Of a DNA stretch of 19,274 nucleotides, positions 7,677 to 15,539 are shown piece after piece. The translations under genes and the position numbers were made by a program. The stretch is taken from positions 1-19,274 of the forward strand of contig CALAST010000022.1 of the NCBI GenBank assembly GCA_937889225.1, in the 5' to 3' direction. The DNA is from an uncultured Lachnobacterium sp. (GTDB lineage Bacteria > Bacillota > Clostridia > Lachnospirales > Lachnospiraceae). The notes under the pieces are model-generated. The model made no database searches. It was not told the origin of the DNA and saw only the letters and a program-made list of their open reading frames with translations. Within the stretch, counting starts at the first letter, position 1. Each line of letters opens with the position of its first letter.

Positions 7677-7687
7677 TTTTATTCCCC

Positions 7688-8440
7688 CTAATGAAGCGTT
7701 TCTAAAATGAATTTCAAGTTTTCTACCGGAATTTGTCCAGGTGCACTTGCATTTTTGCCTGCTCCAAATGTCACGCAAGAACCAAATGTTTCACCTGCGA
7801 TACGAGAAACAGCTCCTAATTTTCCCATGGACATCGTAATCAAAGGAAGGTCGGGATATTCTTTATGGAAACGATTTGTTTCAGAAAGAAGTGTTAAAAC
7901 ATCTTCTGTACATTGTGGCATAACTGCTAATTTCACAATATCCGTACCGCTTGCTGCCATCTGCTCTAAAAGAATAAATATCACATCATCGTGTGGAGTT
8001 TCATAAAAATCATGGTGTGAAGTAATAACTTTTACGCCCATTCGCTGCAAAGTCCGAATTTCTCTATCCACGTTATCATCCTTAAAGTATTCCACATCAA
8101 TAAAATCTACTATTCCGGTTTCCGCAGCTGCCTGATGTAAGTCATACATCTGTTCATAAGACATTTCACACATGCCTCCTTGTTCTTTGGAACGGAATGT
8201 ATATAAAAGAATTGTATTTTTTACAATCGGTTTTAAGTCTGCTAATACTTCACGAATAGCATTGAGACTTGCAACGTTTTCAAATGCATCTACACGCCAT
8301 TCAATCATCTCCGTACCCAAATCAATCAATCTTTTTGCTTCTGCAATAATATCCGCTTTGTTCCTATCCATAATTGGCACACAAATAAGTGGCTTTCCTG
8401 CACCAATAACTTTTCCTTTGATTACCATTTCTTGTTTCAT
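7688..8440 (-). CDS. aroD: Type I 3-dehydroquinate dehydratase
   Basis: Converts 3-dehydroquinate to 3-dehydroshikimate, the third step of the shikimate pathway, through a Schiff base. The 250-residue protein has the type I catalytic pair at the standard positions: His143 in ITSHHDF and Lys170 in DIVKLAVMP. EWRVD (47-51, substrate-binding Glu and Arg) and Arg213 in AVSRIAGE are also present. I chose the ATG at 8440, preceded by GGGG seven bases away; an upstream ATG at 8524 would add 28 residues unlike the family. It is transcribed divergently from aroF, with which it probably shares a promoter region. Its stop overlaps the ribosome binding site of the recombinase-like gene, so the two are likely cotranscribed. 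Confidence 0.95.
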   Translation of the reverse strand: MKQEMVIKGKVIGAGKPLICVPIMDRNKADIIAEAKRLIDLGTEMIEWRVDAFENVASLNAIREVLADLKPIVKNTILLYTFRSKEQGGMCEMSYEQMYDLHQAAAETGIVDFIDVEYFKDDNVDREIRTLQRMGVKVITSHHDFYETPHDDVIFILLEQMAASGTDIVKLAVMPQCTEDVLTLLSETNRFHKEYPDLPLITMSMGKLGAVSRIAGETFGSCVTFGAGKNASAPGQIPVENLKFILETLH

Positions 8441-8545
8441 TTCATTACCCCATTTCTTCTTGGTTACTGTTATTTTTAGAGCAATCGACAACTTTGCAAT
8501 TTTCCGATTCAGCCTAAACAGCATCCGTCATTTCATGATAAAAAT

Positions 8546-8575
8546 AGTATAACATAAACAGATAAAAATTGACAT
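8546..8575 (-). promoter_or_regulatory. Predicted promoter of aroD
   Basis: On the minus strand TATACT (8546-8551) lies 18 bases from ATGTCA (8570-8575), which is the reverse of the aroF -35 element. The leader to the aroD ATG would be about 100 bases. Confidence 0.45.
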
Positions 8576-8597
8576 TTTTTCTAAAAAATATTATTAT
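8569..8597 (+). promoter_or_regulatory. Predicted sigma-A promoter of aroF
   Basis: A perfect TTGACA (8569-8574) is followed after 17 bases by TATTAT (8592-8597). Transcription would start near 8604, about 25 bases before the aroF ATG, leaving room only for the AGGAG ribosome binding site. No tryptophan or tyrosine attenuator fits in this leader. Confidence 0.7.
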
Positions 8598-8629
8598 ATC
8601 TTTTATATTAATTTTGTTAGGAGTTTTTT

Positions 8630-9658
8630 ATGAGTTTTACATTTTTAAACCAATTACCAAGCCCTGCGGAAATCAAAAAAGAATATCCGCTTTCCAAAGA
8701 ATTAACCGAGTTAAAGGCAAAACGCGACCGCATGATTTGCGATGTCATCACAGGAAAAGATGACCGATTTTTAGTTATTATCGGACCATGTTCTGCAGAC
8801 AATGAAGATTCTGTTTGCGATTACATAAGTCGTCTTACCAAAATTCAGGAAGATGTACAGGACCGTGTCATTCTTATTCCACGTATCTATACAAACAAGC
8901 CACGTACTACCGGCGAAGGTTATAAAGGAATCGCTTCTCAGCCTGACCCTGAAAAAGCACCTGATATGGTAGAAGGTCTGATTGCAATGCGAAAAATGCA
9001 TATTCGTGCAATTTCCGAAAGCGGACTTACTTGTGCCGATGAAATGCTTTATCCGGAAAACTGGGGATATGTAGAAGATTTATTGTCCTATGTTGCTATC
9101 GGAGCACGTTCCGTAGAAGACCAACAGCATCGTTTAACTGTCAGCGGTTTCGATGTAGCTTCCGGTATGAAAAATCCTACCAGCGGTGATTTTTCCGTAA
9201 TGCTCAATTCTGTTTATGCAGCACAGCATTCTCATCACTTTGTATACCGTGGCTATGAAGTAGAAACTACCGGAAATCCATATGCACATATCGTTCTCCG
9301 CGGTGCTACAAGCAAGCATGGAAACAGCATTGCCAACTATCATTATGAAGATTTGATTCGTGTCCATGAAATGTATCAAAAAATGGATTTGGTTAATCCG
9401 GCAGCAATTATTGACACAAACCATTCCAATTCCGGAAAGAAATATAAAGAACAGATTCGTATTGCAAAAGAAATTCTTCACAGCAGAAAACTGTCACCGG
9501 AAATTCATAAGCTTGTAAAAGGTCTTATGATTGAAAGCTATATTGAAGAAGGTTCTCAGTCTATCGGTCAGCATGTTTATGGAAAATCTATTACAGACCC
9601 ATGTCTTGGGTGGGAAGATTCAAAGCGATTGATTTACGATATTGCTGAAATCTGCTAG
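8630..9658 (+). CDS. aroF: 3-deoxy-7-phosphoheptulonate (DAHP) synthase, AroFGH type
   Basis: Condenses phosphoenolpyruvate with erythrose-4-phosphate, the first step of aromatic amino acid synthesis. The 342 residues match the class I alpha (E. coli AroF/G/H) family. The PEP-binding KPRTTGEGYKG (90-100) and the metal ligands Cys54 (GPCSA), His265 (DTNHSNSGK), Glu302 (GLMIES) and Asp323 (ITDPCLGW) are all present, with IGARSVEDQQHR at 157-168. AGGAG stands seven bases before ATG. It is the only plus-strand gene here and is divergent from aroD. This family is generally feedback-inhibited by one aromatic amino acid; which one cannot be read from the sequence. Confidence 0.96.
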   Translation: MSFTFLNQLPSPAEIKKEYPLSKELTELKAKRDRMICDVITGKDDRFLVIIGPCSADNEDSVCDYISRLTKIQEDVQDRVILIPRIYTNKPRTTGEGYKGIASQPDPEKAPDMVEGLIAMRKMHIRAISESGLTCADEMLYPENWGYVEDLLSYVAIGARSVEDQQHRLTVSGFDVASGMKNPTSGDFSVMLNSVYAAQHSHHFVYRGYEVETTGNPYAHIVLRGATSKHGNSIANYHYEDLIRVHEMYQKMDLVNPAAIIDTNHSNSGKKYKEQIRIAKEILHSRKLSPEIHKLVKGLMIESYIEEGSQSIGQHVYGKSITDPCLGWEDSKRLIYDIAEIC

Positions 9659-9671
9659 AGATTTTTCGGTT

Positions 9672-9754
9672 TGATATATAAATAGTGATGTTCTATATCA
9701 TTTTCATCTAAATAGCGTTTCTACCCTTTCTAATTAAAAGGGTTAGAAACGCTA
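9672..9754. terminator. Two hairpins between convergent aroF and the SpoIIM-like gene
   Basis: An A/T-only 7-bp hairpin (TGATATA 9672-9678 with TATATCA 9694-9700) is followed by TTTT on the plus strand. A long hairpin (9713-9754) then pairs TAGCGTTTCTA with TAGAAACGCTA plus CCCTT with AAGGG, with one bulged T. The long stem lacks a good U-tract on either strand. The position suits a barrier between convergent transcripts. The remaining 9755-9835 is AT-rich with nothing I recognise. Confidence 0.5.
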
Positions 9755-9835
9755 AAAAACTGAAGAAATATCCCAAAATTCGAAGTTAGAAATTAGCAAA
9801 ATATGAAAACTTCTAAAATAAAGCAACTATTCTTT

Positions 9836-10378
9836 TTACACCATACTAAGCCTTATTACCCATGGCATAAACTCTGTTCCAATAAAACATTCTATAATAC
9901 ATCCTGCCACACTCAATAGAAGTATCATTACTGTTCCACCTGCCTGATATCCGATTCTTTTATTCATATGGTAGCTTCGCAGTTCTCGTCTTTTAAACAT
10001 TAACATAATAGCAATTCCATATAAAATGCCATGTGGAAAAATCGCAGATAAACTTATTGGTATACCTGCGATTCCCATTTCCATTAAGCAACTCATAAAA
10101 AAGAATCCATATCCATATGTAAATAAACATCCAATCAATGGCAGAATTTTTTCTCTTATTGGAAGTATGCTAACAAGTGCCAACATGGCTAACATTTTTC
10201 CTCTGGCATAAAGAAGTTTCCAAAACATTTCCTTAAAGGTCACTTCGGAATAAGCATACGCCTTGTACTCTTTCGCATCAATCACTATATCTTCAAAGTC
10301 CGATACAATTGCAAGAACATCTGCACTTACCATTCCACAAATCAATAACAGTAACAATAAAAAAATACTCTTTTTCAT
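9836..10378 (-). CDS. SpoIIM-like integral membrane protein
   Basis: The 180-residue protein is highly hydrophobic, with an N-terminal helix (3-26) and about four more (62-74, 78-100, 104-127, 145-168). IFPHGILYG (113-121) between helices and the ending IECFIGTEFMPWV resemble the SpoIIM (DUF95) pattern FPHNIxE...EAFITP. In SpoIIM proteins the complex with SpoIID and SpoIIP drives engulfment during sporulation. No spoIID or spoIIP is adjacent, so a sporulation role is inferred from the family only; it may be a generic DUF95 paralogue. GGAGATA lies before ATG. It follows nudF with a gap of about 110 bases in which I see no clear promoter or terminator. Confidence 0.65.
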   Translation of the reverse strand: MKKSIFLLLLLLICGMVSADVLAIVSDFEDIVIDAKEYKAYAYSEVTFKEMFWKLLYARGKMLAMLALVSILPIREKILPLIGCLFTYGYGFFFMSCLMEMGIAGIPISLSAIFPHGILYGIAIMLMFKRRELRSYHMNKRIGYQAGGTVMILLLSVAGCIIECFIGTEFMPWVIRLSMV

Positions 10379-10489
10379 ATTATCTCCAAAAACTTTACTT
10401 TTTTAAATAATATGTCCTATTTTTTATAATATTCCTATTGATAAAACCACATAGCTTTCATCGGGTGATTCGCAGCATAGACCGGACTT

Positions 10490-11041
10490 TTATTCTCTGT
10501 GGCAATTCACTTTATTACTATAAGCTAAAATTGCTGCTACAGTCTTTGCATCCTGAATAATTCCCTTATACACCATATCACACAATGTTTCCAGTTCGAA
10601 TGTTTCCACACGAATATCTTCCGCATCATCTAAATGCTGTTCTCCCGGCACTAAATCTTCTGCTAAATATACATCTACCATTTCGTTACAGAACGCAACT
10701 GTCGTACGAAGCGATAACAATTTACTTACCTTATTGCTCTTATATCCGGTTTCTTCTTCTAATTCACGTACTGCACATATCATAGTGTCTTCTGTCACAC
10801 TATCTCTTGCACCTGCCGGCACTTCAATCGTATCTCTTTCTAACGCATTGCGATACTGACGTACCATAAGGATTTTTCCATCCGGAAGAACCGGAAGTAT
10901 ACAAGCAGCACCCTTACGATGTGCTACATAATCCCATTCTTCAATCTTTCCATTACCAACATCCATAGTATCCTTATAGATGTCTAAAATAGCTCCTTTG
11001 TAAACTAACTCTCTGTTAATTCGTTTGATTGTGTCACTCAT
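10490..11041 (-). CDS. nudF: Nudix hydrolase, probable ADP-ribose pyrophosphatase
   Basis: Expected to hydrolyse ADP-ribose to AMP and ribose-5-phosphate. The 183-residue length fits the ADPRase family. The Nudix box spans about 77-100, from EVPAGARD to AVRELEEETGY, with the catalytic REUxEExGU part intact (92-100). The gap between the leading Gly77 and Glu84 is one residue longer than the canonical GX5E. Upstream HRKGAACILPVLPDGKILMVRQYR... is typical of ADPRases (beta strands before the box). Ribosome site AGGGGG lies ten bases before ATG. It has its own promoter (11146-11174). Substrate is inferred from family resemblance; other nucleoside-diphosphate sugars are possible. Confidence 0.88.
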   Translation of the reverse strand: MSDTIKRINRELVYKGAILDIYKDTMDVGNGKIEEWDYVAHRKGAACILPVLPDGKILMVRQYRNALERDTIEVPAGARDSVTEDTMICAVRELEEETGYKSNKVSKLLSLRTTVAFCNEMVDVYLAEDLVPGEQHLDDAEDIRVETFELETLCDMVYKGIIQDAKTVAAILAYSNKVNCHRE

Positions 11042-11145
11042 TTTTTGTTTCCCCCTATTTTTTTAATAATTATAAGATAATAAAAAATAATTCTGAACTA
11101 AACTTACAGGTACTCTTAATCTTATTCCATCGTTATTACTTTTCC

Positions 11146-11174
11146 AGTATAACAAACAGAAAAGATAATGTAAA
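11146..11174 (-). promoter_or_regulatory. Predicted sigma-A promoter of nudF
   Basis: On the minus strand TTTACA (11169-11174) and TATACT (11146-11151) are separated by exactly 17 bases. It begins right after the metH terminator. The leader to nudF is about 100 bases, AT-rich, without a recognisable riboswitch. Confidence 0.6.
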
Positions 11175-11204
11175 CAGAAAAGACGGCTCAAAACTGAGCC
11201 GCCT
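11171..11204 (-). terminator. metH terminator overlapping its stop codon
   Basis: On the minus strand a 10-bp stem (AGGCGGCTCA, loop GTTT, TGAGCCGTCT; 11181-11204, one G-T wobble) is followed by TTTTCTGTTT. The metH TGA (11188-11190) is inside the 3' arm, so a terminating ribosome would cover the hairpin. The opposite strand also has a U-run (CCTTTTTATT), so it could work both ways. Confidence 0.8.
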
Positions 11205-13665
11205 TTTTATTCGCATATCTTACCGTTTCCATTGCATCTTTCGCATAAAAATCCGCACCAATGCTATCTGCATATTCCTGAGTTAAGACAGCACCTCCTA
11301 CAACCACTTTCGCCCATGGTGCTTTTTGACGGAGCTGCTTTATGGTTTCTTCCATTGCCGGAACAGTCGTTGTCATCAACGCACTTAATCCTACGATTGG
11401 TGCATGAAGTTCCACAACTGTTTCCACAATTTTCTCCGGTGGAACATCTTTTCCTAAATCACATACATCAAATCCGTAGTTTTCCAAAATCAATTTTACA
11501 ATATTTTTCCCAATATCGTGAATATCGCCATGAACTGTTGCAATTACAAATTTTCCACGGCTGACAGATTCTGTCTGGTTTTCCGACATTTTCTGCTTAA
11601 TCTGCTCAAATGCGTATTGGGATGCCTCTGCACTCATTAATAATTGCGGCAAATACATCGTTTTTTTCTCAAATCCCTGTCCTACGATATCGAGTGCCGG
11701 AATAATTTGATTTGCTACGATATCTAACGGCTTTTCTGTTTCCAATAATTTTGCGGTCAGCGATGCTGCCTGTTCTTTTAACCCTTTTACAATAGCACGT
11801 TGTAATTCACTTTGAAGATTTGACTCTGCTGCTTGTCCTCCAAGCACTTCCACTCCCTGTATTGCAAATTTCATATCCGTATTTTTTCCGGTATTCTCCG
11901 CTAATGAAATTTGTGCATTTGCTGATGCGTTTATGGTTGCGTATTTTCCAATATTTTCAATGTAATTTGCACAATTTTCATCCAGTCCGTGCAATGCACA
12001 AAACGAATAATACATTTTCATCATTTCTGCGGAATTTGGATTCATAATTGCTGCGGAAAGACCACGTTCCATCGCTAATGCAAAAAATGCGGCTGTGATA
12101 ATTTCGCGATTCGGTAATCCAAATGACACATTAGAAACACCAAGTGATGTATGACAGCCCAACTTATGCTTAATGGTATCCAAGGCTTGTAAGGTTGCGA
12201 TTGCGGCATGGCTATCTGCACTAACCGTCATCGCAAGCGTATCAAAAATCAAGTCTTTCTTTTCAATTCCATATGTCTTGGCAACACGGATGATTTTCTC
12301 TGCAATCTCTACTCGTTTTTCTGCTGTAGTTGGGATTCCATCTTCATCTAATGTCAGACATACAACTACACCCCCGTATTTTTGCACAAGCGGAAAAATT
12401 TCATGCATAACTTCTTCTTTTCCATTTACGGAATTAATCATGGCTTTTCCGTTGTACTGACGAAGTGCCGCTTCCATTGCCTTTACATCGGATGTATCTA
12501 TCTGTAATGGCAAATCAATGATAGACTGTAGTTCAAAACACACAGTTTTTAGCATTTCAACTTCATCAATTTCCGGAAGACCTACATTTACATCCAGAAC
12601 ATGTACACCTTTTTCTTCCTGTGCAAGTCCTTCTCGCAAAATATAATCAATATCATGATTTCGCAATGCTTCTTTAAAACGCTTCTTTCCTGTAGGGTTG
12701 ATTCGTTCTCCAATTAAAATCGGAGCTTCCTTAAATTCAACTGCATGTGTATAAGAGCTGATACAAGTGCGGTTTTTCTTTGTTATTTCTTTCACTTCGA
12801 CATTTTGTGTTTTTTCCACAGTTGCCTTGATATAATCCGACGTTGTTCCACAACAGCCTCCCAATATGCGAATGCCTGCTTCTGCAAACTTATGCAATTC
12901 CTGTGAAAATTCTTCCGGAAGCACATCATAAACGGTTTCTCCGTTTTCGCTTCTTGGAAGTCCGGCATTTGGTTTTAAAAGAACCGGTACAGAGGCATAT
13001 GCAAGGTATTCTTCTACCACTTTTTTCAATTGCTTTGGTCCTAATGAGCAGTTTGCTCCAATGGCATCTGCATGCATGCCTTCCAACATGGCAACCATTG
13101 CGGCTGGTGTTGCTCCTGTCATAAGCTTTCCATCTTCGCCATATGCATTGGAAACAAAGACCGGCAAATCACAGTTTTCTTTTGCTGCAAGCAATGCTGC
13201 TTTTGTGTCATAGCTGTCATTCATTGTTTCAATATAGACCAAATCTACGCCACATGATGCACCAATACGAACTGTTTTTCCGTAAACTTCCACAGCATCT
13301 TCAAATGCAAAATCACCATATGGCTTTAACAATTTTCCAATTGGTCCAATATCCAATGCAATAAATTTTTCCTGTTTTCCAATACTTGTCTCTTTTGCCT
13401 TTTTTGCATTATCTACCGCTGCTTTTATCAATGTTTCCAGTTCATCATCCTGAAATTTCAGAGAATTTGCCCCAAATGTATTGGTACAGATGATGTTAGA
13501 GCCTGCATCAAAATAGGACTTTTGAATCTCTACGATTACATCTGAATGTGTAACATTCCATCTTTCCGGCAATTCACCCGGACGCAAACCGCGTTTTTGC
13601 AGCAATGTTCCCATTCCGCCATCTAAATAAACTATGTTTTCTTTTAAATAATCTAATATTTTCAT
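11188..13665 (-). CDS. metH: Cobalamin-dependent methionine synthase, short form lacking activation domain
   Basis: Transfers a methyl group from 5-methyl-THF through cobalamin to homocysteine. The 825 residues carry the homocysteine-binding domain (about 1-290, zinc ligands Cys206 in GANCSLGP and Cys271/Cys272 in GGCCGT). Then come the pterin-binding domain (about 315-570, from ILIGERINPTG), the cap (about 605-695) and the B12-binding domain (about 700-825). The cobalamin lower-ligand motif is DIHDIG, His716, followed by SAL (761-763) and VVGGAVL. E. coli MetH is about 1230 residues; the missing C-terminal AdoMet-binding activation domain is encoded separately upstream (13794-14528). AAGGGATAAGAAT precedes ATG. 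A hairpin after the activation gene suggests metH is at least partly transcribed on its own; only a -10-like TATAAT near 13703-13708 is visible. Confidence 0.96.
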   Translation of the reverse strand: MKILDYLKENIVYLDGGMGTLLQKRGLRPGELPERWNVTHSDVIVEIQKSYFDAGSNIICTNTFGANSLKFQDDELETLIKAAVDNAKKAKETSIGKQEKFIALDIGPIGKLLKPYGDFAFEDAVEVYGKTVRIGASCGVDLVYIETMNDSYDTKAALLAAKENCDLPVFVSNAYGEDGKLMTGATPAAMVAMLEGMHADAIGANCSLGPKQLKKVVEEYLAYASVPVLLKPNAGLPRSENGETVYDVLPEEFSQELHKFAEAGIRILGGCCGTTSDYIKATVEKTQNVEVKEITKKNRTCISSYTHAVEFKEAPILIGERINPTGKKRFKEALRNHDIDYILREGLAQEEKGVHVLDVNVGLPEIDEVEMLKTVCFELQSIIDLPLQIDTSDVKAMEAALRQYNGKAMINSVNGKEEVMHEIFPLVQKYGGVVVCLTLDEDGIPTTAEKRVEIAEKIIRVAKTYGIEKKDLIFDTLAMTVSADSHAAIATLQALDTIKHKLGCHTSLGVSNVSFGLPNREIITAAFFALAMERGLSAAIMNPNSAEMMKMYYSFCALHGLDENCANYIENIGKYATINASANAQISLAENTGKNTDMKFAIQGVEVLGGQAAESNLQSELQRAIVKGLKEQAASLTAKLLETEKPLDIVANQIIPALDIVGQGFEKKTMYLPQLLMSAEASQYAFEQIKQKMSENQTESVSRGKFVIATVHGDIHDIGKNIVKLILENYGFDVCDLGKDVPPEKIVETVVELHAPIVGLSALMTTTVPAMEETIKQLRQKAPWAKVVVGGAVLTQEYADSIGADFYAKDAMETVRYANKKAAQF

Positions 13666-13749
13666 ATTCTTATCCCTTAATATCTATTTCTAAATCTTAA
13701 TTTTTTCATTATAAGCAAAAAACTATATACCCTTTTTTCTCAAATCATA

Positions 13750-13781
13750 TATGATAAAAACGGCAATCACAATCCGCTTTT
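13750..13781 (-). terminator. Possible attenuating terminator between activation gene and metH
   Basis: On the minus strand AAAAGCGG and CCGTTTTT flank a loop of about ten bases (13756-13781), with the stem running into a U-tract TTTTTATC. The stem is short and has a bulge, so termination would be weak. It lies just after the activation gene and about 90 bases before metH. Confidence 0.4.
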
Positions 13782-13793
13782 GCTACTTTTTCT

Positions 13794-14528
13794 TCAACGA
13801 CTTTTATAGACACAATCTGTCTTTTTGCACATATTACATTTGTGTTCGCTTACTTTATCCACACACGAACCTAGTCCGAAAATAGCCGTAACCGACTTGG
13901 ATGGTGTCATCAAGAGACTGTCATTTAATGTAATTCCAATCTGTCTCTGACAGTCCAAAAGCTGAAAAAACTCTTTTTGTACCTCCAATGACAAATCTCC
14001 ATACCCCGGTGAAAATCTTGGTGTACAAGACAATCCCTCTTTTGCTACTTCTTCTTTGATTTCTTTACAAAACACATCACACAGACACTCGATTCGCTCT
14101 GCACCATATGCCTGCATAAGAAGTGCTTTTGCCGGAGAAAAACGTTGGTACTTTGCTATGTAACGGTCTATTTCAAATCCGATTGTCGCAGCAAAAATAA
14201 TGATTTCATCGCTTCCGTATAAACACTTTGCCAAAGCTTTCGATTCTGTTGAAAATGGAAGTTTCGGCATATAAATTGAAGACTTTAAATTTTCTTCTGC
14301 TGTTTTACATGTATTTTGCCATTCTATCTTCATTCTGCGATAGCAAACATTATAGGAAAATGCATTTTTTAACTCTTTCCTTACTTCCTCTAACAGATTT
14401 TGCAATTCTTTTTCTACTCCATCTGCAAATCCTAAATATCCTGAATAACGCCATATTTCCCGTTCTCTTACGGGAAATATTTCATCATTTGCATCATATC
14501 TTTTTACAAAAATGGTATTTTCCTGCAT
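13794..14528 (-). CDS. Stand-alone methionine synthase activation-domain protein
   Basis: The 244-residue protein resembles the C-terminal Met_synt_B12 domain of long MetH, which binds AdoMet and, with a reductant, remethylates inactive cob(II)alamin. The AdoMet-binding stretch is TPRFSPGYGDLSLEVQ (169-184), corresponding to the family's RxxxGYxxxP-type motif, followed by GITLNDSLLMTPSKSVTAI. The last 25 residues hold a cysteine cluster (Cys222, 231, 234, 239), absent from E. coli MetH, which might bind zinc or an iron-sulfur centre; this is inference. Its ATG immediately abuts the metF stop (TAAATG), with AGGG seven bases before, so it is translationally linked to metF. It supplies what the short metH encoded downstream lacks. 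Confidence 0.88.
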   Translation of the reverse strand: MQENTIFVKRYDANDEIFPVREREIWRYSGYLGFADGVEKELQNLLEEVRKELKNAFSYNVCYRRMKIEWQNTCKTAEENLKSSIYMPKLPFSTESKALAKCLYGSDEIIIFAATIGFEIDRYIAKYQRFSPAKALLMQAYGAERIECLCDVFCKEIKEEVAKEGLSCTPRFSPGYGDLSLEVQKEFFQLLDCQRQIGITLNDSLLMTPSKSVTAIFGLGSCVDKVSEHKCNMCKKTDCVYKSR

Positions 14529-15407
14529 TTACACACACCCTAATATATCAGACAGATTCCTTTGTATTCCCTCTGCAATATCCGGCTTATTCATGGAATA
14601 TACATGCACATTTGTAATTCCATTTGCATACAAATCAATAATCTGGTCTGTCGCATAGGCAATTCCTGCCTGCTTCATCGCTGACGGGTTTGAACCAAAC
14701 TTGTCAACCAATGCACGAAAACGCTGTGGCATAAATGCACCGGAAAGCTTGATTGCACGCTCTACCTGATTGACATTGGTAATTGGCATAATTCCCGGCA
14801 CAATTGGTACGGTAATGCCTGCTTCACGAACTTTATATAAAAAGTTAAAAAACAGATTGTTGTCAAATACCATTTGTGTTGTCAAAAAGTCCACGCCTGC
14901 TTCTACTTTTTCTTTCAAATGCAAAATGTCTTCTTTTTGACTGGCACTTTCCGGATGCACTTCCGGATAACATGCACCACCAATGCAAAAACAATTTTCC
15001 TGCTTTAATTCCCGAATCAATTCTACTGCATAACGATAATGCCATTTGCTTCTATCTGTCTGTTCCAATTCCGGTGTTAAATCTCCACGTAATGCCATCA
15101 CGTTTGTAATGTTGTTTACTTTCAATTCTTCTATTCTTTTTCGTACACTTTCTTTATCAGAGGAAACGCAGGTCAAATGAGCAAGCATTGGAACATCGTA
15201 TTTTTCTTTAATATTCTTTGCTACTGCTAATGTATATTCACTCGTTCCACCGCCGGCACCATATGTTACACTCATAAATGACGGTTTCAATGCTGCAATT
15301 TCTTCTGTTGCTACACGTACGCTTTCAAATGAAGTTTCTTTTTTTGGTGGGAATACTTCAAATGAGAGTGACATTTGTTCTTTGTTTAAAATATCTATAA
15401 TTTTCAT
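14529..15407 (-). CDS. metF: Methylenetetrahydrofolate reductase
   Basis: Reduces 5,10-methylene-THF to 5-methyl-THF, the methyl donor for MetH. The 292-residue TIM-barrel protein has SLSFEVFPPK with catalytic Glu17, TYGAGGG (48-54), LTCV (78-81) and ALRGD (105-109), with Asp109 matching the folate/flavin-binding aspartate of E. coli MetF. Further conserved stretches are GGACYPEVHPES and TQMVFDN, and PGIMPITN. I chose the ATG at 15407, with AAGGAA eight bases before; an earlier ATG at 15497 lies upstream of the predicted -10 and its added residues are not conserved-looking. It heads the metF - activation - metH cluster and has a promoter plus a LysR-type palindrome in front. Confidence 0.96.
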   Translation of the reverse strand: MKIIDILNKEQMSLSFEVFPPKKETSFESVRVATEEIAALKPSFMSVTYGAGGGTSEYTLAVAKNIKEKYDVPMLAHLTCVSSDKESVRKRIEELKVNNITNVMALRGDLTPELEQTDRSKWHYRYAVELIRELKQENCFCIGGACYPEVHPESASQKEDILHLKEKVEAGVDFLTTQMVFDNNLFFNFLYKVREAGITVPIVPGIMPITNVNQVERAIKLSGAFMPQRFRALVDKFGSNPSAMKQAGIAYATDQIIDLYANGITNVHVYSMNKPDIAEGIQRNLSDILGCV

Positions 15408-15444
15408 AGCACATTCCTTTTCAAGTGTTTTTGTATTTTTTGTT

Positions 15445-15473
15445 AGTATACAATGATATTTACTATTTGAAAA
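15445..15473 (-). promoter_or_regulatory. Predicted promoter of metF
   Basis: On the minus strand TATACT (15445-15450) is 17 bases from TTTTCA (15468-15473), a weak -35. A good -10 with a poor -35 fits a promoter that needs an activator. Transcription would start near 15438. Confidence 0.55.
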
Positions 15474-15490
15474 ATACAAAAAACAGATAC

Positions 15491-15515
15491 TTGTCATAGT
15501 TTTAAGCTATGACAA
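15491..15515. promoter_or_regulatory. Palindrome resembling the LysR-type methionine (MtaR/MetR) box
   Basis: A perfect 9-bp inverted repeat TTGTCATAG-N7-CTATGACAA. Its core CATAGTTTTAAGCTATG differs at only three positions from TATAGTTTNAAACTATA, the methionine box recalled for streptococcal MtaR-family LysR regulators. Its centre (15503) is about 65 bases upstream of the predicted metF start, the usual place for a LysR activator site. The adjacent gene encodes a LysR protein. The same hairpin, followed after seven bases by a U-run, might also act as a weak lysR terminator. Confidence 0.6.
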
Positions 15516-15539
15516 CTTTAATTACCATTATCCTATTTT

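Noticed and set aside
8441..8524. Longer AroD start at 8524
   Set aside because: The 28 extra residues are unlike the family, and catalytic residues reach standard numbering only from the ATG at 8440.
13666..13793. SAM or B12 riboswitch in front of metH
   Set aside because: The gap is only 128 AT-rich bases with a weak hairpin and no conserved riboswitch box.
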